Part shown: piece by piece, positions 7,318 to 15,203 of the stretch | How the letters are laid out: the number at the start of each line of letters is the position of its first letter | Position numbering within the stretch: the first letter of the stretch is position 1 | Assembly (NCBI RefSeq): GCF_000236805.1 | Contig: NZ_AGFX01000011.1 | Coordinates: forward strand, 744,001 to 808,000 | Direction of reading: 5' to 3' | DNA length: 64,000 nucleotides | Origin: Paenibacillus peoriae KCTC 3763 | GTDB lineage: Bacteria > Bacillota > Bacilli > Paenibacillales > Paenibacillaceae | Position numbers and translations under genes: made by a program | The notes under the pieces: generated by a model | Told to the model about the DNA's origin: nothing | Seen by the model: the letters and a program-made list of their open reading frames with translations, nothing else | The model's database searches: none

Positions 7318-8934
7318 ATGCTAAAATGTTGGGGAATACATACGAAAAAGTCAGTCGCCGCGCTTGTGGCAACGATGATGTTCGCAGTTAGTGCTGGATC
7401 AGCAGTAGCAGCCGAGAAGGACACGACAATTAAAAATGTAATTATTCTGATTCCCGATGGGATGGCTAATGACGCCACTGCACTGGCTAGATGGTATAAA
7501 GGCTCTTCCTTAACGTTAGACGGCATGGCAAGCGGCATGGTGCGCACACATTCTGCAGATGCTCCGATTGCAGATTCTGCTCCGGCGGGAACTGCTTTTG
7601 CCACAGGACATAAATCACATACCGGCTATGTAGGCGTCCTTCCGGACGAAGCAACCATGCCCGGACAACAGCCTATTGCAGCAGGTAATGCCAAAAAGCC
7701 CGTAGCCTCCATTCTTGAGGCTTCCAAGCTGGCAGGCAAGTCTACCGGGATTATTGCTACTTCGGAGATTATGCACGCTACTCCGGCTGATTTCACCGCC
7801 CATTACCCTGACCGTAAAAATTATGATGCACTCAGTATGCAGCAAGCTTATAACAGTGTTGATGTTGTGTTGGGCGGCGGCGGTAAATTCCTGGAAGCAT
7901 CCGAGCGTAAGGACGGGCAGGATTTGATCGCTCAAATTAAAGACCAGGGCTATGATTTTGTAACAACACCTGAAGGGCTAAAGAAATCAACCTCCAGCAA
8001 GCTTTGGGGCAGCTTCGCTCCAGAAGCCCTTGCGTATGATATGGATCGGGACGTTTCGAAGGAGCCTAGTCTGGCGGAAATGACGACGAAAGCGATTGAT
8101 GTGCTGTCCAAAAACGATAAAGGCTTCTTTTTGATGGTCGAAGGCAGTAAAGTGGATTGGGCAGCGCATGCAAACGACCCAACGGGTATTATCAGTGATG
8201 TACTTTCGTTTGACGATGCGGTGAAGGTCGCTTTGGACTACGCCAAGCGGAACCAAAATACGGTTGTTGTAGCCGTAACAGACCACGGAAACGGTGGATT
8301 GACGATTGGCAGTAGTAATACCACAAGCAATTATGACAAAACGCCTTTAGCTTCCTTTATAGACCCACTGAAAAAAGCGAAGCTGACGGGTGAAGGATTG
8401 GAAGCCAAGCTGAATGCAGATCGCAGCAATATTAAAGAGGTGTTGTCGACGTATTTTGGGATTACGGATTTGACGGACGAAGAAGTAAAAGCGATCAAAG
8501 AAGCCAAAGAGGGCAGCATGAATTATGCCGTCGGACCGATGATCAGTAAGCGTGCGAATATTGGCTGGACGACAGGCGGGCATACAGGTGGTGATGTCGT
8601 GTTGTACACGTATGCGCCAAATGGAGACCGTCCATCCGGTGTCATCGACAACACGGAGGTCAATAAATATATGACACGTGTACTCGGACTGGATTTGGAT
8701 ACGGTCAGCAAGCAGTTGTTTGTCCCTGCGAAAACGGCTTTTGAAGCGAAAGGGGCCAAATTTGCGGCGGATACGAAAGTCATCACGGTGACTAAGGGCA
8801 GCAACAAGCTGGAGCTTCCGGTATACAAAAACATCGCTACGCTAAATGGTAAAAATTCCACGCTCAACGGTGTAGTTGTGTTTAACGGTGTTGATTATTT
8901 TGTACCACAGCAGGCGATTGATTTGATTCAATAA
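7318..8934 (+). CDS. Secreted alkaline phosphatase with C-terminal stalk-like domain
   Basis: A PhoA-superfamily metal-dependent phosphomonoesterase, exported. Residues 1-32 are a signal peptide ending in SAVAA. The catalytic domain shows a metal aspartate in LIPDGMANDATALARWY (D47), the phosphorylated serine in IADSAPAGTAFATGHKS (S87), FFLMVEGSKVDWAAH, VVAVTDHGNGG and TTGGHTGGDVVLY, covering the usual two zinc and one magnesium sites. After about residue 475 comes a separate short domain (LELPVYKNIATLNGKNSTLN, DYFVPQQAIDLIQ) that resembles one copper-amine-oxidase-like stalk repeat. The total of 538 residues is longer than E. coli PhoA. The start at 7318 has GGAGG nine bases upstream; an overlapping ATG at 7314 is out of frame. 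It is a single gene closed by a strong terminator, probably phosphate-regulated. Confidence 0.93.
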   Translation: MLKCWGIHTKKSVAALVATMMFAVSAGSAVAAEKDTTIKNVIILIPDGMANDATALARWYKGSSLTLDGMASGMVRTHSADAPIADSAPAGTAFATGHKSHTGYVGVLPDEATMPGQQPIAAGNAKKPVASILEASKLAGKSTGIIATSEIMHATPADFTAHYPDRKNYDALSMQQAYNSVDVVLGGGGKFLEASERKDGQDLIAQIKDQGYDFVTTPEGLKKSTSSKLWGSFAPEALAYDMDRDVSKEPSLAEMTTKAIDVLSKNDKGFFLMVEGSKVDWAAHANDPTGIISDVLSFDDAVKVALDYAKRNQNTVVVAVTDHGNGGLTIGSSNTTSNYDKTPLASFIDPLKKAKLTGEGLEAKLNADRSNIKEVLSTYFGITDLTDEEVKAIKEAKEGSMNYAVGPMISKRANIGWTTGGHTGGDVVLYTYAPNGDRPSGVIDNTEVNKYMTRVLGLDLDTVSKQLFVPAKTAFEAKGAKFAADTKVITVTKGSNKLELPVYKNIATLNGKNSTLNGVVVFNGVDYFVPQQAIDLIQ

Positions 8935-8955
8935 AATAAACAGAACGATCAACAG

Positions 8956-8992
8956 AGCTGTTTCTTCCCTAAAAGGAGGAGACAGCTTTTTT
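8956..8992 (+). terminator. Intrinsic terminator after alkaline phosphatase
   Basis: Stem AGCTGTTTCTTCC paired with GGAGGAGACAGCT, followed by six T. Confidence 0.9.
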
Positions 8993-9081
8993 ATGCCGTT
9001 TTTTGTGCTGCTTTTTGTGTTTAGACAATTATGTATTTTTTGAGGCAGAGGGCGGAACTGGAATTAGAAAATGGGATATTT

Positions 9082-9124
9082 TGTGAAACTAATCACGTTA
9101 TATCTCCACTGATATTGCTAGAAT
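9082..9124 (+). promoter_or_regulatory. Fnr-type operator and -10 of the hydEG promoter
   Basis: TGTGA-AACTAA-TCACG at 9082-9097 matches the Fnr/Crp palindrome TGTGA-N6-TCACA at 9 of 10 positions. A good -10, TAGAAT, follows at 9119-9124, placing the start point near 9131, so the palindrome centre (9089.5) is at about -41.5, the class II activator position used by Fnr in Bacillus. There is no -35 of note. This predicts oxygen-limited induction of hydE-hydG. Confidence 0.7.
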
Positions 9125-9245
9125 TATACATGTACGGTACAACCTGCTGACGAAGTGAAGTCCGGATGGACAAGGGAAGAAGGGATGAGTCACGGACGAA
9201 TTATTACTGCGTCTGGCTAACGACAAGGAATGGACGCATACGGAA

Positions 9246-10262
9246 ATGACGGCGCTGCTGACACGACTGGATGAAGAGCCGGTCGTGCGTGCTCAATTAC
9301 GAGAGCTGGCAGCTCGCACCAAAATGGAGCGTTATGGCAAGGGTGTTTTTTTACGGGGATTGATTGAATTCTCCAGTATATGTCGCCAGGATTGCATGTA
9401 CTGTGGGCTGCGTGCTTCCAACAAACAGGCAGATCGCTACCGATTGAGGCCGGAAGAAATTTTGGCTTGCTGTGCGGAGGGGTATGAACTGGGTTATCGG
9501 ACGTTTGTACTGCAAAGTGGTGAAGATACCTGGTTTACGACAGCCCGATTGACGAAACTGATTCGGGACATTAAAAGCCGTTTTGCAGATGTGGCGGTGA
9601 CACTGTCTATTGGTGAACGGGATGATGAAACGTATGAGCTATTATACGAGGCGGGAGCAGACCGTTTTTTGCTGCGTCATGAAACAGCTTCCCCTCGTTT
9701 GTACGCCAAGCTGCATCCGACCATGACGATGGAAAGCAGGCGCAGTCGTCTGCTGGCACTGCAACGAATCGGCTTTCAGATCGGGGCCGGCTGTATGGTG
9801 GGGCTACCGGGACAAACCAACAGTGAGTTGGCAGACGATCTGGCCTATCTGCATAGCCTGAACCCGGATATGATCGGAATTGGCCCTTTTTTACCGCATA
9901 GCAATACGCCGCTGCGGGATGCCAGCCAGGGGAGTATGGAAAAGGCGCTGGATATAATCTCGTTGTCTCGATTGGTAGTTCCGGATGCGCTCATTCCGGC
10001 GTCTACGGCGATGGGGACCATTCACCCCCAAGGCAGGGAGAAGGCCCTTCAGGCGGGGGCGAATGTGGTTATGCCCAATTTGTCCCCGCTGGCGGTGAGA
10101 CCCAAGTATGCGATTTATGAAAATAAAATATGTTTGGGCGATGAATCTGCCCAATGCCGACATTGTCTGGAGCTGCGAATCCGTGGAGCCGGGTTTGAAG
10201 TGGACATGGGACGGGGGGACAGTATAAAGGCCCAGCGACAGTTTGCGAGACAGGAAACCTAA
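9246..10262 (+). CDS. hydE: [FeFe]-hydrogenase maturase HydE, radical SAM (start region apparently frameshifted)
   Basis: One of three maturases that build the 2Fe subcluster of [FeFe]-hydrogenase. The radical SAM CX3CX2C motif is in SSICRQDCMYCGLRASN (C46, C50, C53 from the ATG at 9246). VLQSGEDTWF, LLRHETASPRLYAKLHP, GAGCMVGLPGQTNSELADDL and IPASTAMGTIHPQGRE are typical HydE segments, and a C-terminal CRHC remains. The ATG at 9246 has no SD and omits about 20 expected residues. The frame continues upstream to a stop at 9186 and encodes TDELLLRLANDKEWTHTE, which fits the HydE N-terminus, but contains no start codon. A well-placed SD (AAGGGA) and ATG at 9185 sit one frame off. The real start is therefore probably 9185 with a one-base insertion near 9191 (see findings). 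Confidence 0.92.
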   Translation: MTALLTRLDEEPVVRAQLRELAARTKMERYGKGVFLRGLIEFSSICRQDCMYCGLRASNKQADRYRLRPEEILACCAEGYELGYRTFVLQSGEDTWFTTARLTKLIRDIKSRFADVAVTLSIGERDDETYELLYEAGADRFLLRHETASPRLYAKLHPTMTMESRRSRLLALQRIGFQIGAGCMVGLPGQTNSELADDLAYLHSLNPDMIGIGPFLPHSNTPLRDASQGSMEKALDIISLSRLVVPDALIPASTAMGTIHPQGREKALQAGANVVMPNLSPLAVRPKYAIYENKICLGDESAQCRHCLELRIRGAGFEVDMGRGDSIKAQRQFARQET

Positions 10263-10316
10263 AGAGACTCTATAACGGAAACATTGCAGTAACCATAAAT
10301 AAGGAGATGGGTATAC

Positions 10317-11729
10317 GTGAGTGGAGTACGGGAGAAAGTGTCGGCGGATTTTATTAATGAAGCAGAGATTATGGCGGCCGTGGAGCAGGGGAAGCAAGAG
10401 GCGACAGATCGAAATCGGATTTTAGAAATTCTGGAAAAGGGGAGAGCCTGCCGGGGGCTGAGTGCGAGTGAAGCGGCGGCTCTTTTGCATGTGGAAGATC
10501 CTGAATTATTGGAAGAGATGTTCAGATCATCGCGTGCGGTTAAAGAGCAGATTTATGGCAACCGGATTGTGCTGTTCGCTCCGCTATATGTTAGCAACCA
10601 CTGCGTCAATAACTGCGAATACTGTGGCTACAAGCATACCAATGACAGCTTTACACGCAGCCGCCTGACACCGGAGGAACTGGCCGAGGAAGTTCGGGTG
10701 CTGCAGGAAATGGGGCACAAACGGCTTGCGCTGGAAGCGGGGGAGGACCCGGTCCATTGTTCTATTGATTATATCATCGATTGTTTGCGTCAGATCTACG
10801 ATATAAAGGTGGACAACGGGAGCATCCGGCGGGTTAATGTTAATATTGCCGCAACGACGGAGGAGGATTACCGGAAGCTTGTGGAGGTCGGGATCGGTAC
10901 GTATATTTTGTTCCAGGAAACGTATCATCGCGAAAGCTATCGCAAATATCATCTGCAAGGACCTAAACGGGACTATGATTGGCATACGACCGCCATGGAC
11001 CGAGCCATGCGTGCAGGCATAGATGATGTGGGGATCGGTGTGTTGTACGGTTTGTACGATTTCCGCTATGAAACCATCGCGATGCTTAAGCATGCGGAGC
11101 ATCTGGAAGAAGTGTTTGGCTGCGGCCCTCACACGGTTTCGGTTCCCCGACTTCGTCCGGCTGAAAATGTGGACCCGGAACGTTATCCGTATCTAGTGAG
11201 TGACGAGGATTTTATGAAAATTGTAGCGGTTCTACGGCTGGCTGTACCTTATGCGGGAATGATCCTGTCTACGCGCGAGGAGTCGGAATTCAGGGACCGT
11301 GTCATTGGTTTGGGTGTATCGCAAATCAGTGCTGGTTCTGCTACCGGTGTAGGGGCATATGCAAGACAAGAGGCGGATGATAAGCCTCAGTTCGAGGTCG
11401 GGGATCATCGCTCTCCGGTGGAAATTATCAAAAGTCTCTGCCGTGGCGGATATATGCCAAGCTACTGTACAGCTTGCTACCGTGAGGGACGGACCGGAGA
11501 TCGCTTCATGGAACTTGCCAAATCTGGACAAATCCACAATGTGTGTCAGCCGAATTCGCTGCTGACCTTTCAAGAATATTTGCTGGATTATGGGGATGAA
11601 GAGGCACGTGAGCTGGGAGCCGCCGCCCTGCGAGAGAATCTGGAGCGTATTCCACGTCAATCGACTCGCCGTTTGACGCTTGACAGGCTGGAACGGCTGG
11701 AAGCAGGCGAGCGCGATTTGTATTTTTAG
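10317..11729 (+). CDS. hydG: [FeFe]-hydrogenase maturase HydG, tyrosine lyase
   Basis: A radical SAM enzyme of the ThiH/HydG family that cleaves tyrosine to p-cresol and dehydroglycine and makes the CO and cyanide ligands of the H-cluster. It has 470 residues, the normal length. The CX3CX2C motif is in SNHCVNNCEYCGYKH (C96, C100, C103). HydG is distinguished from ThiH by the C-terminal auxiliary cluster motif CX2CX22C, which is complete in SYCTACYREGRTGDRF through HNVCQPN. The GTG start at 10317 has AAGGAG 10 bp upstream. It follows hydE after 54 bp without a terminator, so both belong to the Fnr-boxed unit. Confidence 0.97.
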   Translation: MSGVREKVSADFINEAEIMAAVEQGKQEATDRNRILEILEKGRACRGLSASEAAALLHVEDPELLEEMFRSSRAVKEQIYGNRIVLFAPLYVSNHCVNNCEYCGYKHTNDSFTRSRLTPEELAEEVRVLQEMGHKRLALEAGEDPVHCSIDYIIDCLRQIYDIKVDNGSIRRVNVNIAATTEEDYRKLVEVGIGTYILFQETYHRESYRKYHLQGPKRDYDWHTTAMDRAMRAGIDDVGIGVLYGLYDFRYETIAMLKHAEHLEEVFGCGPHTVSVPRLRPAENVDPERYPYLVSDEDFMKIVAVLRLAVPYAGMILSTREESEFRDRVIGLGVSQISAGSATGVGAYARQEADDKPQFEVGDHRSPVEIIKSLCRGGYMPSYCTACYREGRTGDRFMELAKSGQIHNVCQPNSLLTFQEYLLDYGDEEARELGAAALRENLERIPRQSTRRLTLDRLERLEAGERDLYF

Positions 11730-11746
11730 CGAGTAGAACGGAAAGT

Positions 11747-11784
11747 AAAAAGCAGTCGCGTTGGGGATCAGCGCGACTGCTTTT
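11747..11784. terminator. Bidirectional terminator between hydG and hydF
   Basis: Inverted repeat AAAAGCAGTCGCG/CGCGACTGCTTTT with an A run on one side and a T run on the other, serving both converging units. Confidence 0.88.
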
Positions 11785-11804
11785 GTGTGGAGAAAGAAAA
11801 AACA

Positions 11805-13073
11805 TTAATGATGGGATTTTTCAGCAATAGCTGTTGGCTCCAAGGCGTGCTCCCAAGCCAGCATAGCAGATGGAAAGCATTCAATGGCACGTGGGAAGAC
11901 ACCCTGTACATAAGCAATAAAAACACCATAGTTCACAATCGGCACCCCTGCGGCTTTTGCTTCCGAGAGTCGATGAAGCATCGTACGCCGGTTGAGCATG
12001 CAGGCACCGCAATGGATAACCAGTGCATACTCGCTTAGATCGTCAGGAAAGCTGGGGCCGGATGCATGCTCGATGATGAGGCGCTTGCCTATCGTTTGAC
12101 GGAGCCAGCGGGGAATTTTTACTCGGCCGATATCATCTGATTGGCACTGGTGCGTACAGGCTTCAGCAATGAGTACCCGATCCCCGTCCTTGAGATGCTC
12201 AATGGCTCTTGCGCCTCGCACCAGCTCGTCAAGATCTCCTTTATGACGGGCGAACAGGATAGAAAAGGAGGTAAGGGGCACATCCTTGGGTGTATCTGCC
12301 GCTACTTTCATAAAAACCTGTGAATCAGTAATGACCAAGCGAGGCTTACTTCCCAGTCGCTCCAACGTCAACCGCAATTCATGCTCTTTGGTCACGACTG
12401 CGATAGCATCGCTCTCCAGCGTATCGCGGATTGTCTGCTGCTGCGGCAGAATCAGTCGACCCTTTGGTGCAGCTTTGTCGATGGGAACGACCAGCACGAC
12501 AATATCGCCGGGTGACAGCAGGTCACCGACAATGCGAAAACGATCCTCGTTGTGGGGGAGCGTACTGGTGATAGCCTTTTTCAGTTCCGTATCTCCCCGG
12601 AGCATAGAGGCACTGAAAGGAATCAGGGTGAGATCCAGTTCAGCCTCCAGCGTTGTGATCATTTGTTCTGATTCAGTAAGGGTATCGACTTTGTTTAAAA
12701 CCCCAATGACAGGAATCTTTTTGGTGCGGAGCTTGTCAAGCAGTTCAAGCTCGAAGGAGTTGACTCCGACCGTAGCATCGACAACCAGCAGAGCCAAATC
12801 CGTACTGTTAAGTATTTGTAGCGTTTTGTCACGACGCAGTGCCCCGATCTCACCCTCATCGTCCAGTCCGGCGGTATCCACCAGAACAATAGGACCAGCA
12901 GGGAGCAGCTCCATCGGCTTAAAAACCGGGTCCGTGGTTGTTCCTCCTATAGGAGATACCACAGCGGCGGGCTGACCGGTCAGGGTGTTCAGAATACTGG
13001 ATTTACCTGCGTTGCGGCGACCGAGCAGGACGATATGCGGTCGGTTGCTGCGAGGGGTATCATTCATTCCCAT
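11805..13073 (-). CDS. hydF: [FeFe]-hydrogenase maturation GTPase HydF
   Basis: The scaffold GTPase on which the 2Fe subcluster is assembled before transfer to HydA. It has 422 residues. The GTPase domain has P-loop LLGRRNAGKSSILNTL (about residues 16-31), GGTTTDPV, VLVDTAGLDDEG and VLNKVDT. The C-terminal cluster-binding domain has the HydF ligands in EACTHQCQSDD and VIHCGACMLNRR (a C-x-H ... H-C-x-x-C arrangement). It is the last gene of the leftward fdhF-hydA unit; its ATG overlaps the end of aspA by 14 bp, indicating translational coupling. With hydE and hydG on the converging strand, the maturation set is complete within 11 kb. Confidence 0.96.
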   Translation of the reverse strand: MGMNDTPRSNRPHIVLLGRRNAGKSSILNTLTGQPAAVVSPIGGTTTDPVFKPMELLPAGPIVLVDTAGLDDEGEIGALRRDKTLQILNSTDLALLVVDATVGVNSFELELLDKLRTKKIPVIGVLNKVDTLTESEQMITTLEAELDLTLIPFSASMLRGDTELKKAITSTLPHNEDRFRIVGDLLSPGDIVVLVVPIDKAAPKGRLILPQQQTIRDTLESDAIAVVTKEHELRLTLERLGSKPRLVITDSQVFMKVAADTPKDVPLTSFSILFARHKGDLDELVRGARAIEHLKDGDRVLIAEACTHQCQSDDIGRVKIPRWLRQTIGKRLIIEHASGPSFPDDLSEYALVIHCGACMLNRRTMLHRLSEAKAAGVPIVNYGVFIAYVQGVFPRAIECFPSAMLAWEHALEPTAIAEKSHH

Positions 13074-14508
13074 AGTGAGTTCCTTCTTCCTGCCCCGGAA
13101 TTCCGGGCTTGGTTACGGTATAGGGATGGCACAATTGCTCAATTCGCGAGCGTGTCAGCAGACCGCGTTCTTCTGCAATATCCTCTGGTGTGCGACCCTG
13201 TGTAATAGCTGCTGATGCAATGGTGGCTGCTTCATCATAGCCAAGCTCCGCGACAAGCGCGGAAGCCATCACAGCTGAGTTGCGCAGATTTGCAGAGCAG
13301 CGTGCTTCATCTACGGTCAGGCCACGTACACACCGTTCCTCGAACAGTTGAACGGCATTGCTGAGAATATGCAGCGATTCCAGCAGTGATTCGGCAATCA
13401 GCGGCAGGAACGCGTTCAGCTCCAGCTGTCCGGAGGCAGCCGCCATCGTAATAGCCGCATCCTCCGCCATCACGCGCATCGCTGTCAATCCGGCCATTTC
13501 AGCCATTACCGGGTTGACTTTGCCAGGCATAATAGAGGAGCCGGCCTGAACCGGAGGCAGCGTGTATTCCCCGATACCACCGCAAGGACCAGAGGCCAGC
13601 AGACGAAAATCGCCGGATATTTTGAGCAGGTTGACGGCGGCGGATTTGAGCAGACCCGATACCTCCACAAAGACATCCATATTCTGAATCGGGTCCATGG
13701 GGTGGTCGCTGCGACATAGCCCTAGTCCAGTCTCGTCCGCCAGCTGTTCGACCATCCGGTAACTGTAAGCGCGAGGCGCATTCATACCTGTGCCGATGGC
13801 CGTGCCGCCAATAGGGATTTCTCGCAGCCGTTCCTCAGCTTTGTAGAGCCGCCAGCGGTCACGTGCTATGGCCTTGGCGTAGGCGCCGAAGCCTTGCCCG
13901 GCCATCATGGGCAGGGCATCCATCAGCTGTGTACGGCCCAGCTTGAGCAGGTCGGCATATTCCGTTTCTTTTTGCTGTAAAGCCGCCTGTAACGAAGACA
14001 TGGCGTCACATAAAGGCCGAAGCAGCCGTATCGCTGCAATTCGGAGCGCTGTAGGATAGACATCATTCGTAGACTGGCAGCAGTTGACATCATTCAGCGG
14101 ATGTACAAGCTCGTATTGTCCTGGCTGGTCCCCGAGTTGTACGATGGCCAGATTAGCAATGACTTCATTCACATTCATATGGGTACTGGTGCCTGCGCCG
14201 CCTTGCAGAGCGTCGACGGTAAACATATTTTGATACCGTCCGGCGAGTAATTCGTCGCAGGCCTTTATAATGGCAGCAGAACGGTGAGCAGGAAGTCGTC
14301 TCTGCTCACCGTTCACTTGAGCGGCTGCTTTTTTGACCAACACAAGCGCTTGAATCAGTTTTTGGTTCACGGGCCTGCCACTGACTGGAAAATTGTTCAT
14401 CGCGCGTGCGGTGTGAATACCGTACAAGGCATCTGCAGGAATTTCCATGTCTCCTAGCGTATCCCGCTCGGTTCGCGTATCTTTGGCCAGAGGAGAAGAG
14501 GGAGTCAT
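13060..14508 (-). CDS. aspA: Aspartate ammonia-lyase-like enzyme in the hydrogenase operon
   Basis: A fumarase/aspartase superfamily protein of 482 residues. The superfamily signature is GSSIMPGKVNPV; ALQGGAGTSTHMNVNEVIAN and VHPLNDVNCCQSTNDVYPTA are aspartase-type segments, favouring deamination of aspartate to fumarate and ammonia over fumarate hydration. The start overlaps the preceding ferredoxin gene by 4 bp (ATGA) and its end overlaps hydF by 14 bp, so it is fully embedded in the hydrogenase operon. From its position it may supply ammonia, or fumarate as an electron sink, during anaerobic growth; that role is inference. The Gly after SSIMPGKVNP and the Ser loop are intact, so it should be active. 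Confidence 0.88.
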   Translation of the reverse strand: MTPSSPLAKDTRTERDTLGDMEIPADALYGIHTARAMNNFPVSGRPVNQKLIQALVLVKKAAAQVNGEQRRLPAHRSAAIIKACDELLAGRYQNMFTVDALQGGAGTSTHMNVNEVIANLAIVQLGDQPGQYELVHPLNDVNCCQSTNDVYPTALRIAAIRLLRPLCDAMSSLQAALQQKETEYADLLKLGRTQLMDALPMMAGQGFGAYAKAIARDRWRLYKAEERLREIPIGGTAIGTGMNAPRAYSYRMVEQLADETGLGLCRSDHPMDPIQNMDVFVEVSGLLKSAAVNLLKISGDFRLLASGPCGGIGEYTLPPVQAGSSIMPGKVNPVMAEMAGLTAMRVMAEDAAITMAAASGQLELNAFLPLIAESLLESLHILSNAVQLFEERCVRGLTVDEARCSANLRNSAVMASALVAELGYDEAATIASAAITQGRTPEDIAEERGLLTRSRIEQLCHPYTVTKPGIPGQEEGTHYGNE

Positions 14509-15095
14509 AGACCCGTCGCCGGAATGCGCGTCATATGCAGTAGCTGACGTGCACTTGCAGCCCGTTTTTCCTCAACCCGGGCATGAACCAGATCTGGCTC
14601 GACCAGCTTGAGGGCTTGGGTTGGGCATTTTCCAATGCAGGCCGGACCGCCGTCTACACCTTCGCACAGATCACATTTGCTGGCAATCATCCGTTCTTTG
14701 GGTTGCAAACGGCCTGACATATTGGTGTACAGTCCGTCTTGCACGACAGGCTGCCCATCTCTATACTGAGGCACCATAGTAATTGCGCCGTAAGGGCAGG
14801 CGATCATACATGTTTTACAGCCAATACAGCTTTCGCTGTTAATGAGAATACAACCGTCTGCGTTCGTAATGGAGCCGTTCGGACAAGCGTTGGCGCATGG
14901 GGCATCCTCACAGTGACGGCACTGAACGGGTGCGGTGACTTCATATGATTTGATCACCTTCAGCCGAGGGTGAAAATGAAACTCATCATCCGGCGAGATA
15001 AAGGGGTTATCCGGCGAATGTGCGATCACACATGCGATTTCACAGGTACGGCAGCCGATACACTGATCGGGATCAGCTAAAACAAAGCGATTCAT
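14505..15095 (-). CDS. HycB/HydN-like four-cluster ferredoxin subunit (second copy)
   Basis: A 196-residue polyferredoxin of the HydN/HycB type, with four [4Fe-4S] cysteine sets: CIGCRTCEIAC near the N-terminus, CRHCEDAPCANACPNGSI, CIGCKTCMIACPYGAI and CDLCEGVDGGPACIGKCPTQAL. This fold links formate dehydrogenase to hydrogenase in formate hydrogenlyases and in hydrogen-dependent CO2 reductase. After the last cluster comes a charged, helix-prone tail (VHARVEEKRAASARQLLHMT) of about 35 residues. It lies 108 bp after hydA and overlaps aspA by 4 bp. Compared with the copy at 16764-17393 it is clearly related but diverged, as expected for two separate electron-transfer subunits. Confidence 0.88.
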   Translation of the reverse strand: MNRFVLADPDQCIGCRTCEIACVIAHSPDNPFISPDDEFHFHPRLKVIKSYEVTAPVQCRHCEDAPCANACPNGSITNADGCILINSESCIGCKTCMIACPYGAITMVPQYRDGQPVVQDGLYTNMSGRLQPKERMIASKCDLCEGVDGGPACIGKCPTQALKLVEPDLVHARVEEKRAASARQLLHMTRIPATGL

Positions 15096-15203
15096 ACAAA
15101 TTCGACTCCTCTCTAACTAACAACAAAATATAATCTCTACTGCTCTATAAGCTGAGCTTAAAAGTTACCAATTGTGTTATATATTCTTATGTGTTTACCG
15201 AAC

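Noticed and set aside
12286-12975. A 229-codon open frame on the plus strand
   Set aside because: It is antisense to hydF, Ser/Arg-rich and without an SD; it is a shadow of the real gene.
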